Shown in pieces: positions 35,701 through 44,768 of a stretch of DNA of 62,505 bases; within the stretch, counting starts at the first letter, position 1, and each line of letters begins with the position of its first letter. The position numbers and the translations under genes are program-made. The stretch is from an uncultured Lachnospiraceae bacterium (GTDB lineage: Bacteria > Bacillota > Clostridia > Lachnospirales > Lachnospiraceae): NCBI GenBank assembly GCA_902781895.1, contig CACZLA010000018.1, positions 1 through 62,505 on the forward strand, given 5' to 3'. Under the pieces are notes generated by a model. The model saw nothing but the letters and a program-made list of their open reading frames with translations. It made no database searches and was not told the DNA's origin.

Positions 35701-38053
35701 CGTTGATTCAAACCTTAAGAGGACAGGCATCAGTGTTACTGACGCAAATGGTCATACTCTGGGAGTTACATGGACACAGAGTGGTACTACCTGGAATGGA
35801 ACCATAAAGGCTTCAAGTGAAGGGGATTATAAGATTACGGTAAAGGCAACAGATGATGGACAGCTTTCAAATTCATGGTCACAGAACTTTACCATTGATA
35901 AGACAGCTCCTGAAGTAACAACTCTTCTTAATGGTGAGGAATATAATCTAACAAACAGCTACCATGGAAAATTAACAACAGGCGTTAACGTTGTTGACAG
36001 CAATGAAGATACTGTAGATGTTCTGATACTAAGAGAGATTCCTTGGGGTGGAACAGAAACCATCAAGAGTTCAGGAAAAGGACCTTTCTATATCAATGAT
36101 GACGGATATTATACTGTTACATATACAGTATCTGATAAGGCAGGTAATGATGTTGAAAAGACTATAGGATTTACAGTAGATGATACAGCACCTGTAAACA
36201 ACCTTTATATTACAACTAATGATCCTGCAAAGATTTCTACATATTATAATAACTATGTAAATGTGGTAAATACATTTACAAGTCGTTCGAGCCAGGAAAA
36301 CTATAGATATGGTCAGTTCTATAATACTGATGTGACCATAGAACTGGGATATTTTGATTACAACCTTAACTGGGTATATGTTACTGACTCAGGTCAGGAG
36401 CTTGCTCCTACATGGACATATAGTGACGGTTATGGAAAAGCAACTATTACTGTTTCTTCTGAAGGATATCATGATATACAGATATGGACAGAAGATATGA
36501 CCGGTAATTCAACAAATGATTCTGATGTAGGAAAGAGACTCAGATTTACTATTGATAAGACTGCGCCGGTTATTTCAACTACTTTGAACGGAGCAGACTA
36601 TTCAGAGGGATCAGGAGTCAGATATCTGAACACTAACGGTTCAGTAGGTGTATCTGTATATGATACAAATGTAGATACAAGTGATCTAAAGAGATATTAT
36701 AAAGAGACACCTCCGGGTGGAGCTGCCAGAACATCAGAGAGTTACATAAATGAAGGAACTGAAACCTATGTAGAGGAAGCTGATTATGAGGTTCAGTATG
36801 TTGCAGTAGATAAGGCTGGAAATATAAGTGCTACAAGAAATGTATATTTCAGAGTAGACAGAACAGCACCTCAGCTGGATATTTCCAATGTTGGAGATAT
36901 AGCTAAGTCAGGTACCGTAAATGTTTCATTCACAGTAAGAGAAGCATTTTACTGGGATATGAGCAAGGTTACGATAAGAATCTACAAGAGAAAAGAGGGT
37001 GGTTCCGAAACTCTTGAGAAGACTATCGAAATGACACCAAAGTCTGCAGCAGATACATCGAGCTATGCATTTTCGGAAGATGCAATATACAGAATAGAGT
37101 TTGAAGCAGAAGATAAGTGTGGAAATAAAGCAAATAAAGAGTATACATTTATCAAGGATGGTACTGCTCCACGTATTATTCTCTCGGGCGTAGGCAACTA
37201 TGATACCACAGATAAAGAGGTTGAGCTTGTTGTAACAGTAGATGAGGAATTCTATTCATCAAATAAGGTAACACTTACAGGTACAAGAATAGATATTGAC
37301 GGAAAGAAGAATCCTATAACATTTAAGGACTTCGTTACTAACAGACAGAAGGTTTCCGAGCTTAAGGAGCTGTTCAATAAAGACGGTATCTATGATATCG
37401 AAGTAACATCAACTGATAAGGCAGGAAACTCATCCAGCAAGAAGGTACATTTCACAATAGACACCACACCTCCTGAGATAGGAGATCTGTCAAAGTATGA
37501 CGGAAAGATGCTTAAGGAATTCAAGTGGGATATTGATCTGGACAAGCTGGTTCGTGATCTTACCGTTTGTGAAATAACACTTTATATGGATGGTGTTGAG
37601 TACGACGGAGTATCACCTATAGAAGATGGTTCACATGTACTTAAGGTTGAAGCTGTTGATGAGATGGGACATAAGTCTTCTAAGGAAGTAACATTTGTTC
37701 TTGATACAAAGGGACCGAACATTATTGTTTCAAATGTTGAAGAAGGAGATAAGTTCTACGAAGAAAGAGAAATCTCAGTTTCAGTACAGCTGGATGAGGA
37801 TGTACTGGATGAGGTAACTCTTAACGGAGAGTCTGTAGCATTATCAAACAATCAGGCAACAATAAAGATTGATAAGAAGGATGACTACACACTTACAGCA
37901 AAAGCTCATGATGAAGCAGGAAATGAGTCATCGATAGATATGGAATTCACTTATGCTTCAGAGGTTAATCTGCTTCTTATCGGAATAATCGCCGGAGCAG
38001 TTATAGTACTTCTTCTGTTAATTCTTCTCATAATGAAGAAACGCAGAGCTTAA
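32750..38053 (+). CDS. Giant Ig-like repeat surface protein with a C-terminal membrane anchor
   Basis: A 1767-residue exported protein, the largest in the window. A signal peptide lies near residues 15-44 (MRILAFFMAAAMAFSVV, with cleavage probably after the AxxEA region). The body is a chain of beta-sandwich modules of about 90-120 residues, each linked by an Ig-like boundary motif: VDKDKPVI, IDKTAPEV, VDDTAPVN, IDKTAPVI, VDRTAPQL, KDGTAPRI, IDTTPPEI and others, at least nine. There is no LPxTG motif; instead the C-terminus has a membrane segment (LLLIGIIAGAVIVLLLLILLIM) and the stop signal KKRRA, leaving five basic residues in the cytoplasm. It could be an adhesin or a mechanical sensor. It ends the kinase/FHA cluster, 17 bases after the TDVL protein, with GGGAGGGAGAG before the ATG. 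Confidence 0.85.
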   Translation: MVINKKGQKKPKNPLSMRILAFFMAAAMAFSVVYFNDRSADVEATTPAVTDVTDDGYINQVYNNSADSVNISAPATGITFNVPADGSESSFCGKTLYTDDDGASYYLDPTGLTDPTEVNVNASYEVVWRTAPDGSGDNPGTVTNGNTLYAFYHYTEYSDESGPYNHLIVDIASHEYELAKTITIDTYDPEQLAFDATSDPASVTDIDVTETDSQKYYGAVTYEVSRDGGTASEFTSLEGVNAEINKLDADGTYDITKVIKAPSTGGSADLFSQTESGTINNHVLMSFSATYDEVTIPGDMTTGTYALSVPQTGTLSASKDITVNFTTDSEVTSTITVTGTSGSYTEPTGSGNAYSFTINAPASVTHDDSISFSVTVEDKATPKKSDTFTIDVNYSNPRPSFAEEKVDADTVSDSSTVIYKNKTQGTVSYSSVISIEDASASLSNLWIVNADNASITSKDSGDYSSVDISSFTPGSEVSGYVDLIHGTNYIAMVAESAYEGGTTSYVVPSKVAQVFYDDTDPYVDGDFALSQDSDPVTVEGSGKSYTATVTAMKDVDFEFKVADMQKERDDSDSDGSGIALLTIDGNDVTSTIAPDGTVNYSLLKDTSQSGGGSKEVEIYIEDNAGNSDTYTITLTYLNEKATITEVFNPDTFTDNDFVKWKDLSNKKVTVTYTIETMFELESKANDGIIIDVDGVKTNITDQATKSGSEGAWVYTVTYQYDDTQSKAGYVVALTVKNINGCETTHNTKVISIDITDPTISVTDGNGNLIDATKWYDNLVLKVTVDDGTVSSGIAKTVATGTDKDEYTGSPFYATVNKSTSATGTPVTFKAYDEAGNESATFSETYKVDKDKPVISLKVDGKPYSDVDGTVVSDSDPVIEFSASDSLSGLSAPGMVELRINGAVKTTDPFGSKKLSELLGSTPDPTKDYTVELYAKDAVGNEASYETTFRADGVAPDVTGKIDTKAKKSNHPTYFNQDVTISVTIVDSNLKRTGISVTDANGHTLGVTWTQSGTTWNGTIKASSEGDYKITVKATDDGQLSNSWSQNFTIDKTAPEVTTLLNGEEYNLTNSYHGKLTTGVNVVDSNEDTVDVLILREIPWGGTETIKSSGKGPFYINDDGYYTVTYTVSDKAGNDVEKTIGFTVDDTAPVNNLYITTNDPAKISTYYNNYVNVVNTFTSRSSQENYRYGQFYNTDVTIELGYFDYNLNWVYVTDSGQELAPTWTYSDGYGKATITVSSEGYHDIQIWTEDMTGNSTNDSDVGKRLRFTIDKTAPVISTTLNGADYSEGSGVRYLNTNGSVGVSVYDTNVDTSDLKRYYKETPPGGAARTSESYINEGTETYVEEADYEVQYVAVDKAGNISATRNVYFRVDRTAPQLDISNVGDIAKSGTVNVSFTVREAFYWDMSKVTIRIYKRKEGGSETLEKTIEMTPKSAADTSSYAFSEDAIYRIEFEAEDKCGNKANKEYTFIKDGTAPRIILSGVGNYDTTDKEVELVVTVDEEFYSSNKVTLTGTRIDIDGKKNPITFKDFVTNRQKVSELKELFNKDGIYDIEVTSTDKAGNSSSKKVHFTIDTTPPEIGDLSKYDGKMLKEFKWDIDLDKLVRDLTVCEITLYMDGVEYDGVSPIEDGSHVLKVEAVDEMGHKSSKEVTFVLDTKGPNIIVSNVEEGDKFYEEREISVSVQLDEDVLDEVTLNGESVALSNNQATIKIDKKDDYTLTAKAHDEAGNESSIDMEFTYASEVNLLLIGIIAGAVIVLLLLILLIMKKRRA

Positions 38054-38118
38054 AGCCGTAACTGAGAAACAGAGAATTGACAGGTTTTAAAATCAGTCGT
38101 AAATGAGTAATAATGATA

Positions 38119-38150
38119 AGGTGGCACAGGGAAAGCCTGTGCCACTTTTA
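38119..38150 (+). terminator. Terminator after the giant surface protein
   Basis: The arms gtggcacagg and cctgtgccac are exact complements with a five-base loop and are followed by TTTTA. The HAD gene's ribosome binding site (ACGGAGGAA) comes right after, so some read-through is possible. Confidence 0.8.
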
Positions 38151-38160
38151 CGGAGGAAAT

Positions 38161-38814
38161 ATGTTTAAAGCTGTTGTGTTTGACATGGACGGAGTAATAC
38201 TGGACTCGGAAAAGATATACAGAAAATATGAATACATAGCTGCAGAGCATTTCGGACTTCCCATGGATAATTTAGAAGAATTCTGCAATAAGATAGCCGG
38301 TGGAACTAAGCATACAAACAAGCTGGTGTTTGAAGAGTTTTTCGATACCGATATAGATTATTTTGAATATAGGGACGTTATCAGTGAAGGCGTTGAACGT
38401 TATGCTACAGAACATGGCTATGAACTGAAAAGCGGAATCAGGGAGTTGTTTGATATTCTTAAGGAAAAGGGAATAAAGATTGCCCTCGCGACATCAACAG
38501 ATAAAGACAGAGCTACCAGATTTCTTGAGCCTCTGGGACTGATTTCCTATTTTGATGAGATGATCTTCGGAGACGTACTTCCTCCGGGGCGAGGAAAGCC
38601 AAATCCGGATATATATTTGGCAGCATGTGAGGCTTTAGGTACGAAACCTGAAGAAACCATAGGTGTGGAGGATTCCATAAACGGAATAATGTCTTCCAAG
38701 GCGGCGGGTCTTTATACCGTAATGGTTATAGATGTTGTCACTCCGGATGAACAGCAGAGGCTGATTCCGGACAAAATCTATGAAAATGCTCTCGAAATTA
38801 GTGAACTATTATAA
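38161..38814 (+). CDS. HAD-superfamily hydrolase, beta-phosphoglucomutase-like
   Basis: A 217-residue cytoplasmic HAD phosphatase or mutase. Motif I is VFDMDGVILDSE (nucleophile and acid Asp pair, followed by the helical cap of the beta-phosphoglucomutase subclass), motif II is ALATSTDKDRA, motif III lies around GRGKPNPDIYLAACEALG and motif IV is GVEDSINGIMSSKAAG. The substrate could be a sugar phosphate or nucleotide and cannot be told. The ATG at 38161, seven bases after GGAGGA, is preferred to an in-frame ATG at 38113 that lies upstream of the terminator stem. Confidence 0.9.
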   Translation: MFKAVVFDMDGVILDSEKIYRKYEYIAAEHFGLPMDNLEEFCNKIAGGTKHTNKLVFEEFFDTDIDYFEYRDVISEGVERYATEHGYELKSGIRELFDILKEKGIKIALATSTDKDRATRFLEPLGLISYFDEMIFGDVLPPGRGKPNPDIYLAACEALGTKPEETIGVEDSINGIMSSKAAGLYTVMVIDVVTPDEQQRLIPDKIYENALEISELL

Positions 38815-38856
38815 TGAAATCCCGTGAAAAGCTTGTGATTTGTTAAAATTTATTCT

Positions 38857-38885
38857 TTACGCGACTTGATTCTTTGAGTTATAAT
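38857..38885 (+). promoter_or_regulatory. Possible promoter of the NlpC/P60 gene
   Basis: A perfect TATAAT (38880-38885) lies 101 bases before the ATG. The -35 box at a 17-base spacing (TTACGC) is weak. The leader between them shows no recognised riboswitch. Confidence 0.35.
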
Positions 38886-38986
38886 ATCCCTTATGGGACT
38901 TATAGGATTATTTTGTCCTGTTTGAAAAGGTAACTACTTGACGATAGGGGAAAAAGAAGTGAAGGGATAAATAAGAGAGGTTCTTT

Positions 38987-40555
38987 ATGAAGAGAATTAA
39001 AAGAACACTTACAATGGTTTTAGTCATTATCATGATAGTAGGTGTTGTTCCGGCGACTTCATTCAATAAAGGAAAAGGCGTTTATGCTGCCAGTGGATCT
39101 GATCTGATAAATGATGCATTGTCCTTTGCTGTTTTTGGAGATTATCTCAGTCCAAGGACTCCGAAGGTTCAATATGTCTGGGGTGGTCTTGATCTTACTG
39201 TAGGAGTAGACTGCTCAGGATTTGTGTGCGCTATGTATAAAAGACACGGTCTTGATCTGGTATCGATGAATATACGAAGCAGTTATGATATGATGCAGAA
39301 TCCGACTAAGTTCGGTACGGTAGTTAACGGAACAGATCCTTCTCTGATACAGAACGGAGATATTCTTGTAACCAATAACGGCGGTCATGTCGCTCTCGGT
39401 TTTGTTTATAACGGTATACCTTATATGGTTCATGCCGCAAATCATAATATGGGAGTTATTTATCATCCTATATCTGATTATAACAGTGCCATAGTTATGA
39501 TCATCAGACCTAAGGTAATAACAAGTCCCGGAACGGTTACTGCACTGCCGAAGGATGATGGATCAGGCTCCGGTTCAGGATCAGGCTCCGGTTCTGGAGC
39601 AACAAATAATGATCCGAATAACCCCGGTGCTCCTTATGTTATTCCTACGCTTGTTACATCAGGTGATAGTGTAAAATGGATACAGACTGCTTTAAATAAG
39701 GTTGAAGGAGCAGGTCTTACAGTAGACGGATCATTTGGTCAGCTTACAAAGTCGGCTATTTCGGCATTCCAGACTAAATATGGTCTTACTGTCAATGGAA
39801 CCGGCGATACTCCGACAATAAATAAACTTGTTGAGATATATACTGCAATAAATAATATAACATCAATTTCGATAATCGGTTATAACGATAATACTCTTGA
39901 AGAGGATGACTCTCTGGATCTGGATGTATCCATCAAGCCTGATACGGCAAAAAATGCGCCGGTTACATGGAGCTCATCAAATAATAACGTTGCCATGGTT
40001 TCAGGTACGGGAGTTGTTACAGGAACCGGTACAGGTGAAGTAGTTATAACAGCTAAGACTTCAAATGGAAAATCCGCATCGATAACAATTTCAGTCAAGG
40101 GTAAGAAACGTGCCAATGAATGGTACGGCGGAAGATGGTATTCGGCAGACGGAACTGTAAGCTATGAACCGACAGGAAGCTGGAAGGGTGGTTCCGGCGG
40201 CTGGTGGTTTGAGGATACCTCAGGCTGGTACCCGAAGAATGAATGGGTTCGTATAGACAGAAGATGGTATTACTTCAACAGTAAGGGATATATTTATGCC
40301 AACGGCTGGTATCAGATAGACGGAGTATATTATTATTTCTATCCATCAGGCGAAATAGCCCAGAGTGAGTGGGTAGGCGGTTATTGGCTGTCTGCAGGCG
40401 GCGGCTGGTATTATGATGCTATAGGAAAATGGAAACAGGATGCAAACGGATGGTGGTTCGAGGATACTGCCGGATGGTATCCGAAGAATGAAATAATAGA
40501 GATAGAAAATGTAAAATATAGTTTTGATTCAAGTGGCTACTGGCTTAGCAGATAA
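38987..40555 (+). CDS. NlpC/P60 wall hydrolase with PG-binding, Ig-like and aromatic repeat domains
   Basis: A 522-residue exported enzyme. The signal peptide covers about residues 1-35 (TLTMVLVIIMIVGVVPA). The NlpC/P60 peptidase domain (about 40-180) has the catalytic cysteine in VGVDCSGFVCAMY and a histidine in NNGGHVALGF; such domains cut peptidoglycan peptides. A Gly/Ser repeat linker (GSGSGSGSG) follows, then a peptidoglycan-binding domain (DSVKWIQTALNKVEGAGL, about 225-288), a Big_2-type Ig domain (about 293-373, VTWSSSNNNVAMVS) and aromatic wall-binding repeats (TSGWYPKNEWVRIDRRWYYF and others) to the end. It shares the last module with the proteins at 17535, 50414 and 58845. Likely role: daughter-cell separation or wall turnover. 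Confidence 0.93.
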   Translation: MKRIKRTLTMVLVIIMIVGVVPATSFNKGKGVYAASGSDLINDALSFAVFGDYLSPRTPKVQYVWGGLDLTVGVDCSGFVCAMYKRHGLDLVSMNIRSSYDMMQNPTKFGTVVNGTDPSLIQNGDILVTNNGGHVALGFVYNGIPYMVHAANHNMGVIYHPISDYNSAIVMIIRPKVITSPGTVTALPKDDGSGSGSGSGSGSGATNNDPNNPGAPYVIPTLVTSGDSVKWIQTALNKVEGAGLTVDGSFGQLTKSAISAFQTKYGLTVNGTGDTPTINKLVEIYTAINNITSISIIGYNDNTLEEDDSLDLDVSIKPDTAKNAPVTWSSSNNNVAMVSGTGVVTGTGTGEVVITAKTSNGKSASITISVKGKKRANEWYGGRWYSADGTVSYEPTGSWKGGSGGWWFEDTSGWYPKNEWVRIDRRWYYFNSKGYIYANGWYQIDGVYYYFYPSGEIAQSEWVGGYWLSAGGGWYYDAIGKWKQDANGWWFEDTAGWYPKNEIIEIENVKYSFDSSGYWLSR

Positions 40556-40597
40556 GAAAGGCCGGCATGAACCAAAACGTTTAAAAGGAGATACAAC

Positions 40598-42829
40598 ATG
40601 AAGAAGGCAAAAAGAAATGCGATTCTTGGACTTCTGGCATTTGCGCTTATTGTAGCCGGAGTTGTTTATTCGGTTCTTTACGGCGCAGGTGACGAGAGAA
40701 TAGGTCTTGCCAAGGACATTCCTCTCGGACTTGACCTTCAGGGTGGAGTCAGCGTTACCTATGAAATCCAGGAAGAGGATGCATCGGATGCGGATGTCAA
40801 TGCAACCATAGACAAGCTGCAGCGAAGAGTTGATCACTACAGTCCCGATGCAGAGGTTTACAGACAGGGAGATGACCGTATCACAGTAGAAATACCTGTT
40901 GATACAAGTAAGTATGATCCTAATGAGATCCTTGACAGTCTCGGAAGACCTGGAAAGCTTGAGTTCCTGGATCCTACAAACTATCAGAAGTTTGCAAGCG
41001 GTGATACAAGCTATGAGGCTGCACTTACCGGTTCTGATGTCAAGAATGCAGAGGGTGGTCGTACTACCGATCAGACAACAGGCGCTGATGAGTACATAGT
41101 TTCTCTTCAGTTTACTGAGGAGGGTGGTCAGAAATTCTCAGATGTTACAGCTGCAAACGTAGGTCAGCAGATCTATATCGTTTATGATAATGAGGTACAG
41201 AGTGCTCCCGTTGTTCGTGAACAGATATCAGGTGGCAGCGCACAGATAGATGGAATGGATGATTATGAAGAGGCAAATGATCTTGCAAGTACTATCAAGA
41301 TAGGTGCACTTCCTCTGACACTGAAGGAGCTTTCTTCACAGGTTGTTGGTGCTAAGCTCGGTACAGATGCCCTCAGAACATCACTTATTGCCGGAGCTAT
41401 AGGTCTTGGACTCATATTCCTTCTGATGATCATCATCTTCAGATTTCCGGGATTTATTGCAGCTATCGCACTTTCAGTATATACGATGCTGGAGCTGTTC
41501 TTCCTGAACGCATTCCACATCACACTTACACTTCCGGGTATTGCCGGTATCATACTGTCCATAGGTATGGCGGTGGATGCAAACGTAATCATATTTACAC
41601 GTATTAAAGAAGAAATAGGAACCGGAAAAACCGTCAAAACTGCAGTTAAGTCAGGATTTAATAAGGCTCTTTCTGCAATCATTGATGGTAACGTAACAAC
41701 AATAATAGCAGGTATCGTGCTTCTTATCATGGGTACAGGTACAGTTAAGGGATTTGCAAGAACCCTTATCCTCGGTATTGTACTTTCCATGTTTACAGCA
41801 CTTCTTATAACCAAGTTCCTGCTGAATGCATTTGTAAATCTCGGTGTTACAAGCAAGAAGCTTTACGGAGCTGCAAAGCAGCCGAAGGTTACAAAGTACT
41901 CAAAGGGCTTCAAGGGTGCACTTGCATTTTCATGCCTTGTTATTCTTGCGGGTATAGCATTCCTGTTTGTAAACAAGGGAATGGACAGTCGTGGAAATAC
42001 TATGAACTTCTCACTTGAGTTCAGCGGTGGTACATCTACAGCTGTTACATTTAACGAGACTTACTCTCTTGAAAGAGCTGAGGAGGAGGTTCTTCCTGTA
42101 TTTGAGAGTGCAGGAGTTGATTCTTCAAAGATTCAGATACAGACAGTTGATGATTCAAATCAGGTGGTATTTAAGTCAATGAGTCTGGATGAGGATACAC
42201 GTTCAAGTCTTGCTACCGCACTTAAGGATAAGTTTGATCTGACTGATGATAAGATCGATTCAGAGAATATTTCAAATACTATCAGTTCAGAGACACAGAG
42301 AGATGCAATCCTTGCCGTAATCATTGCATCAATCCTGATGCTTCTGTATATTGCTTTCAGATTCAGCGATGCAAGATTCGGTATCAGTGCCGTACTTGCA
42401 CTTATACATGATGTTATGTTTGTGTTCTGTGCTTATACAGTAATGTATCTGTCGGTGGGCGGTACATTTATCGCATGTATGCTTACGATAGTAGGTTATT
42501 CTATCAACTCATCCATTATCATATTCGACCGTATCAGAGAGAATCTGAAGCTTATGAGTGTTGAGAAGGATGGATATGAGCATATAGTAAATACAAGTAT
42601 TTCGCAGACATTTACAAGAAATATTTACACAAACCTGACAACATTTATCACAATATTTATGCTGTATATCCTCGGAGTTGCATCACTTAAAGAGTTTACT
42701 CTTACTCTGATGGTCGGTGTTGTTGCAGGTACATATTCATCAATCTGTATAACAGGTCCGCTGTGGCTTACACTCAGAAAGAAATTCGGTAAGAAGCAGG
42801 AGACGAAGCAGAGTGCACTTGCGAAGTAA
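40598..42829 (+). CDS. secDF: Protein translocase subunit SecDF (fused)
   Basis: A 743-residue membrane protein with SecD and SecF joined in one chain. The SecD half starts with a membrane segment and the motif LGLDLQGGVSVTYE near residue 45, has the outer P1 domain (EGGQKFSDVT, YIVYDNEVQSAPVV), and the five-helix block with GMAVDANVIIFTRIKEE. The SecF half begins near 430 with FSLEFSGGTSTAVTF and ends with its own block, TIVGYSINSSIIIFDRIRENL. SecDF uses the proton or sodium gradient to help pull proteins out of the Sec channel. The fusion is common in Firmicutes. AAAAGGAG precedes the ATG. Many exported proteins in this window depend on this route. Confidence 0.95.
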   Translation: MKKAKRNAILGLLAFALIVAGVVYSVLYGAGDERIGLAKDIPLGLDLQGGVSVTYEIQEEDASDADVNATIDKLQRRVDHYSPDAEVYRQGDDRITVEIPVDTSKYDPNEILDSLGRPGKLEFLDPTNYQKFASGDTSYEAALTGSDVKNAEGGRTTDQTTGADEYIVSLQFTEEGGQKFSDVTAANVGQQIYIVYDNEVQSAPVVREQISGGSAQIDGMDDYEEANDLASTIKIGALPLTLKELSSQVVGAKLGTDALRTSLIAGAIGLGLIFLLMIIIFRFPGFIAAIALSVYTMLELFFLNAFHITLTLPGIAGIILSIGMAVDANVIIFTRIKEEIGTGKTVKTAVKSGFNKALSAIIDGNVTTIIAGIVLLIMGTGTVKGFARTLILGIVLSMFTALLITKFLLNAFVNLGVTSKKLYGAAKQPKVTKYSKGFKGALAFSCLVILAGIAFLFVNKGMDSRGNTMNFSLEFSGGTSTAVTFNETYSLERAEEEVLPVFESAGVDSSKIQIQTVDDSNQVVFKSMSLDEDTRSSLATALKDKFDLTDDKIDSENISNTISSETQRDAILAVIIASILMLLYIAFRFSDARFGISAVLALIHDVMFVFCAYTVMYLSVGGTFIACMLTIVGYSINSSIIIFDRIRENLKLMSVEKDGYEHIVNTSISQTFTRNIYTNLTTFITIFMLYILGVASLKEFTLTLMVGVVAGTYSSICITGPLWLTLRKKFGKKQETKQSALAK

Positions 42830-42874
42830 CTGTAAGTGGTTATTTCACAGATATTCAAGATTGAAAATAAATAT

Positions 42875-42903
42875 AAGGACGGAGAATAAGTCTCCGTCCT
42901 TTG
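42875..42903 (+). terminator. Terminator after secDF
   Basis: The arms aaggacggag and ctccgtcctt are exact complements with a seven-base loop; a short T stretch follows. Confidence 0.85.
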
Positions 42904-42918
42904 TTATATCTATTCTAA

Positions 42919-42960
42919 TGTCATTCTGAGCGAAGCGAATCAGCTCAAGAATCTTATATA
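42919..42960 (+). repeat. GTCATTCTGAG dispersed repeat, copy 2
   Basis: The longest copy: tgtcattctgagcgaagcga, then atcagctcaagaatcttata. Inner arms ttctgagc and gctcaagaa can pair. It ends 21 bases before the recJ ATG. Confidence 0.8.
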
Positions 42961-42980
42961 GGAAAAGGACAGGTGGGGTT

Positions 42981-44747
42981 ATGAAAAAAGACTGGCGTAT
43001 ATATGCATTGAGGGGTGATTTTGATTCTCTGGCCCAAAGGTTTGGGATTGATCCGGTGGTTGCCAGAGTTATCAGAAACAGAGGCATTACAACTCCCGAG
43101 GAATATGAGAATTATCTGTTCGGTACTCTGGACTCCGTGAATCCACCGGAAACTATGCTGGATATAGAGCTTGGGGCGGACATAATAGCTGATTCCATAG
43201 AAGAAGGGAAAAAAATTAGGGTAGTAGGAGATTATGATGTAGATGGAGTGATGTCTACATATATTCTTTATGATGCGCTTAAGAAGCTGGGAGCAGATGT
43301 ATCCTACGATATACCTCACAGAGTAAGAGATGGCTATGGAATGAATGTGAGGATCGTTGATGATGCTCATAATGACGGAGTGGAAACTATAATCACCTGT
43401 GATAATGGTATCTCTGCAGTTACGGCGGTAGAGAAGGCCATAGAATATGGTATAACCGTGGTGATAACAGATCACCATGAGATACCTCCTGAGCTTCCTG
43501 AAGCTGATGCTATTATAGATCCTCACCAGACAGGGGATGGATATCCTTATAAGGATATATGCGGAGCGGTAGTAGCTTATAAGTTTATTCAGGTGCTTTA
43601 TAAAAGGCTGGGCAGAGAACTGGAAAAAGATGCGTATATTGAGGCTGTTGCAGCGGCGACGGTATGCGATGTTATGCCACTTTTAAATGAGAACAGGATA
43701 TATGTGAGAGAAGGTCTCAGAAGGCTGGAGAAAACAGAGCATATAGGACTTAAGGCGCTTATTAAGGCATGTGGCATAGACAACAAGACTCTTACAGGTT
43801 ACCATTTGGGCTTTATTCTCGGTCCCTGCGTAAATGCAATGGGCAAACTTGGTGATGCCAAAGATGCTCTGGAACTGATGATCACGGATGATCCTGTATT
43901 TGCCGAAGAACGTGCAGAACTATTACATGAAACAAATGAATCCAGAAAAGCGGAAACTGCCGAGGGTGAAGAAAAGGCGGTTTCACAGCTGGCTGAAAAT
44001 ATGAAAATCGTTAACGGTGAATCGGTTCCGAAGGATGATGTTATAATCGTGTATATTCCTGAATTGAAAGAAGGACTTGCAGGTATAGTAGCCGGAAGAC
44101 TGAGGGAGAGATACTATAGACCGACGATAGTATTTACTGATACAGATGGAGATAAGAGTATAATAAAAGGATCGGGAAGATCTATAGAAGCCTACAACAT
44201 GTTTGAGAAGATAGACTGTCACAGAGATATGTGTATAAAGTTCGGAGGACATCCTCTTGCAGCGGGACTTTCCATAAAGAGGGAGGATTTTGAAGAATTC
44301 AGAAGGCTTCTTAATGAGGATGCCGGACTGACTGAAGCAGATCTGGTACCGAAAATGATGATAGACGTTCCCATGCCCATGAGATATGCTTCCCTAAGAC
44401 TGGCGGAACAGCTGGAGTCACTTGGTCCCTTTGGAAATGGAAATGAGGAACCTCTTTTTGCCGAAGCAGGCATGGAAATACTTGGATATTTCATAGGAGG
44501 AAAGAATAATAATTTCCTGAAGGTTAAGGTCAGATCGAGTAAAGGTGAGGTTCATGAAGTGAAGTATTTCAGGCCTCAGGAATTTGAGGAGTGTATAAAT
44601 AGGTGGTTTACACCCGAAGAATGTGATAAAATGAAAAAAGGTGTCAGCACCGGGTGTAAAATAGATATAGCCTATACACTGTCAGTTAATGATTTCAGAA
44701 ATGTCAAAGAATGTGATCTGCTTATCAAAGCATATGATAAATCGTGA
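42981..44747 (+). CDS. recJ: Single-stranded-DNA-specific exonuclease RecJ
   Basis: A 588-residue cytoplasmic nuclease of the DHH family that degrades single-stranded DNA 5' to 3' in recombination and mismatch repair. The metal-binding motifs are VVGDYDVDGVMSTYIL (about residues 75-90), TCDNGISAV, ITDHHEIPPELP (the DHH motif) and DPHQTGDGYPYKDICGAG-like AVVAYK. The DHHA1 domain follows with IIKGSGRSIEAYN and KFGGHPLAAGLSI, and the C-terminal OB-like domain with FGNGNEEPLF. Family order is complete. AGGTGGGG precedes the ATG, behind a GTCATTCTGAG repeat. It starts the recJ-apt-relA run common in Firmicutes. Confidence 0.95.
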   Translation: MKKDWRIYALRGDFDSLAQRFGIDPVVARVIRNRGITTPEEYENYLFGTLDSVNPPETMLDIELGADIIADSIEEGKKIRVVGDYDVDGVMSTYILYDALKKLGADVSYDIPHRVRDGYGMNVRIVDDAHNDGVETIITCDNGISAVTAVEKAIEYGITVVITDHHEIPPELPEADAIIDPHQTGDGYPYKDICGAVVAYKFIQVLYKRLGRELEKDAYIEAVAAATVCDVMPLLNENRIYVREGLRRLEKTEHIGLKALIKACGIDNKTLTGYHLGFILGPCVNAMGKLGDAKDALELMITDDPVFAEERAELLHETNESRKAETAEGEEKAVSQLAENMKIVNGESVPKDDVIIVYIPELKEGLAGIVAGRLRERYYRPTIVFTDTDGDKSIIKGSGRSIEAYNMFEKIDCHRDMCIKFGGHPLAAGLSIKREDFEEFRRLLNEDAGLTEADLVPKMMIDVPMPMRYASLRLAEQLESLGPFGNGNEEPLFAEAGMEILGYFIGGKNNNFLKVKVRSSKGEVHEVKYFRPQEFEECINRWFTPEECDKMKKGVSTGCKIDIAYTLSVNDFRNVKECDLLIKAYDKS

Positions 44748-44768
44748 GAAAAAAGAGAGGGAACAAAG

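Noticed and set aside
24840-38053. Type VI or type VII secretion, or a Tad pilus locus, suggested by the FHA, kinase and phosphatase genes
   Set aside because: No ESX/WXG100, EssC-like ATPase, VipA/B, VgrG, TadA or prepilin gene is in the cluster.
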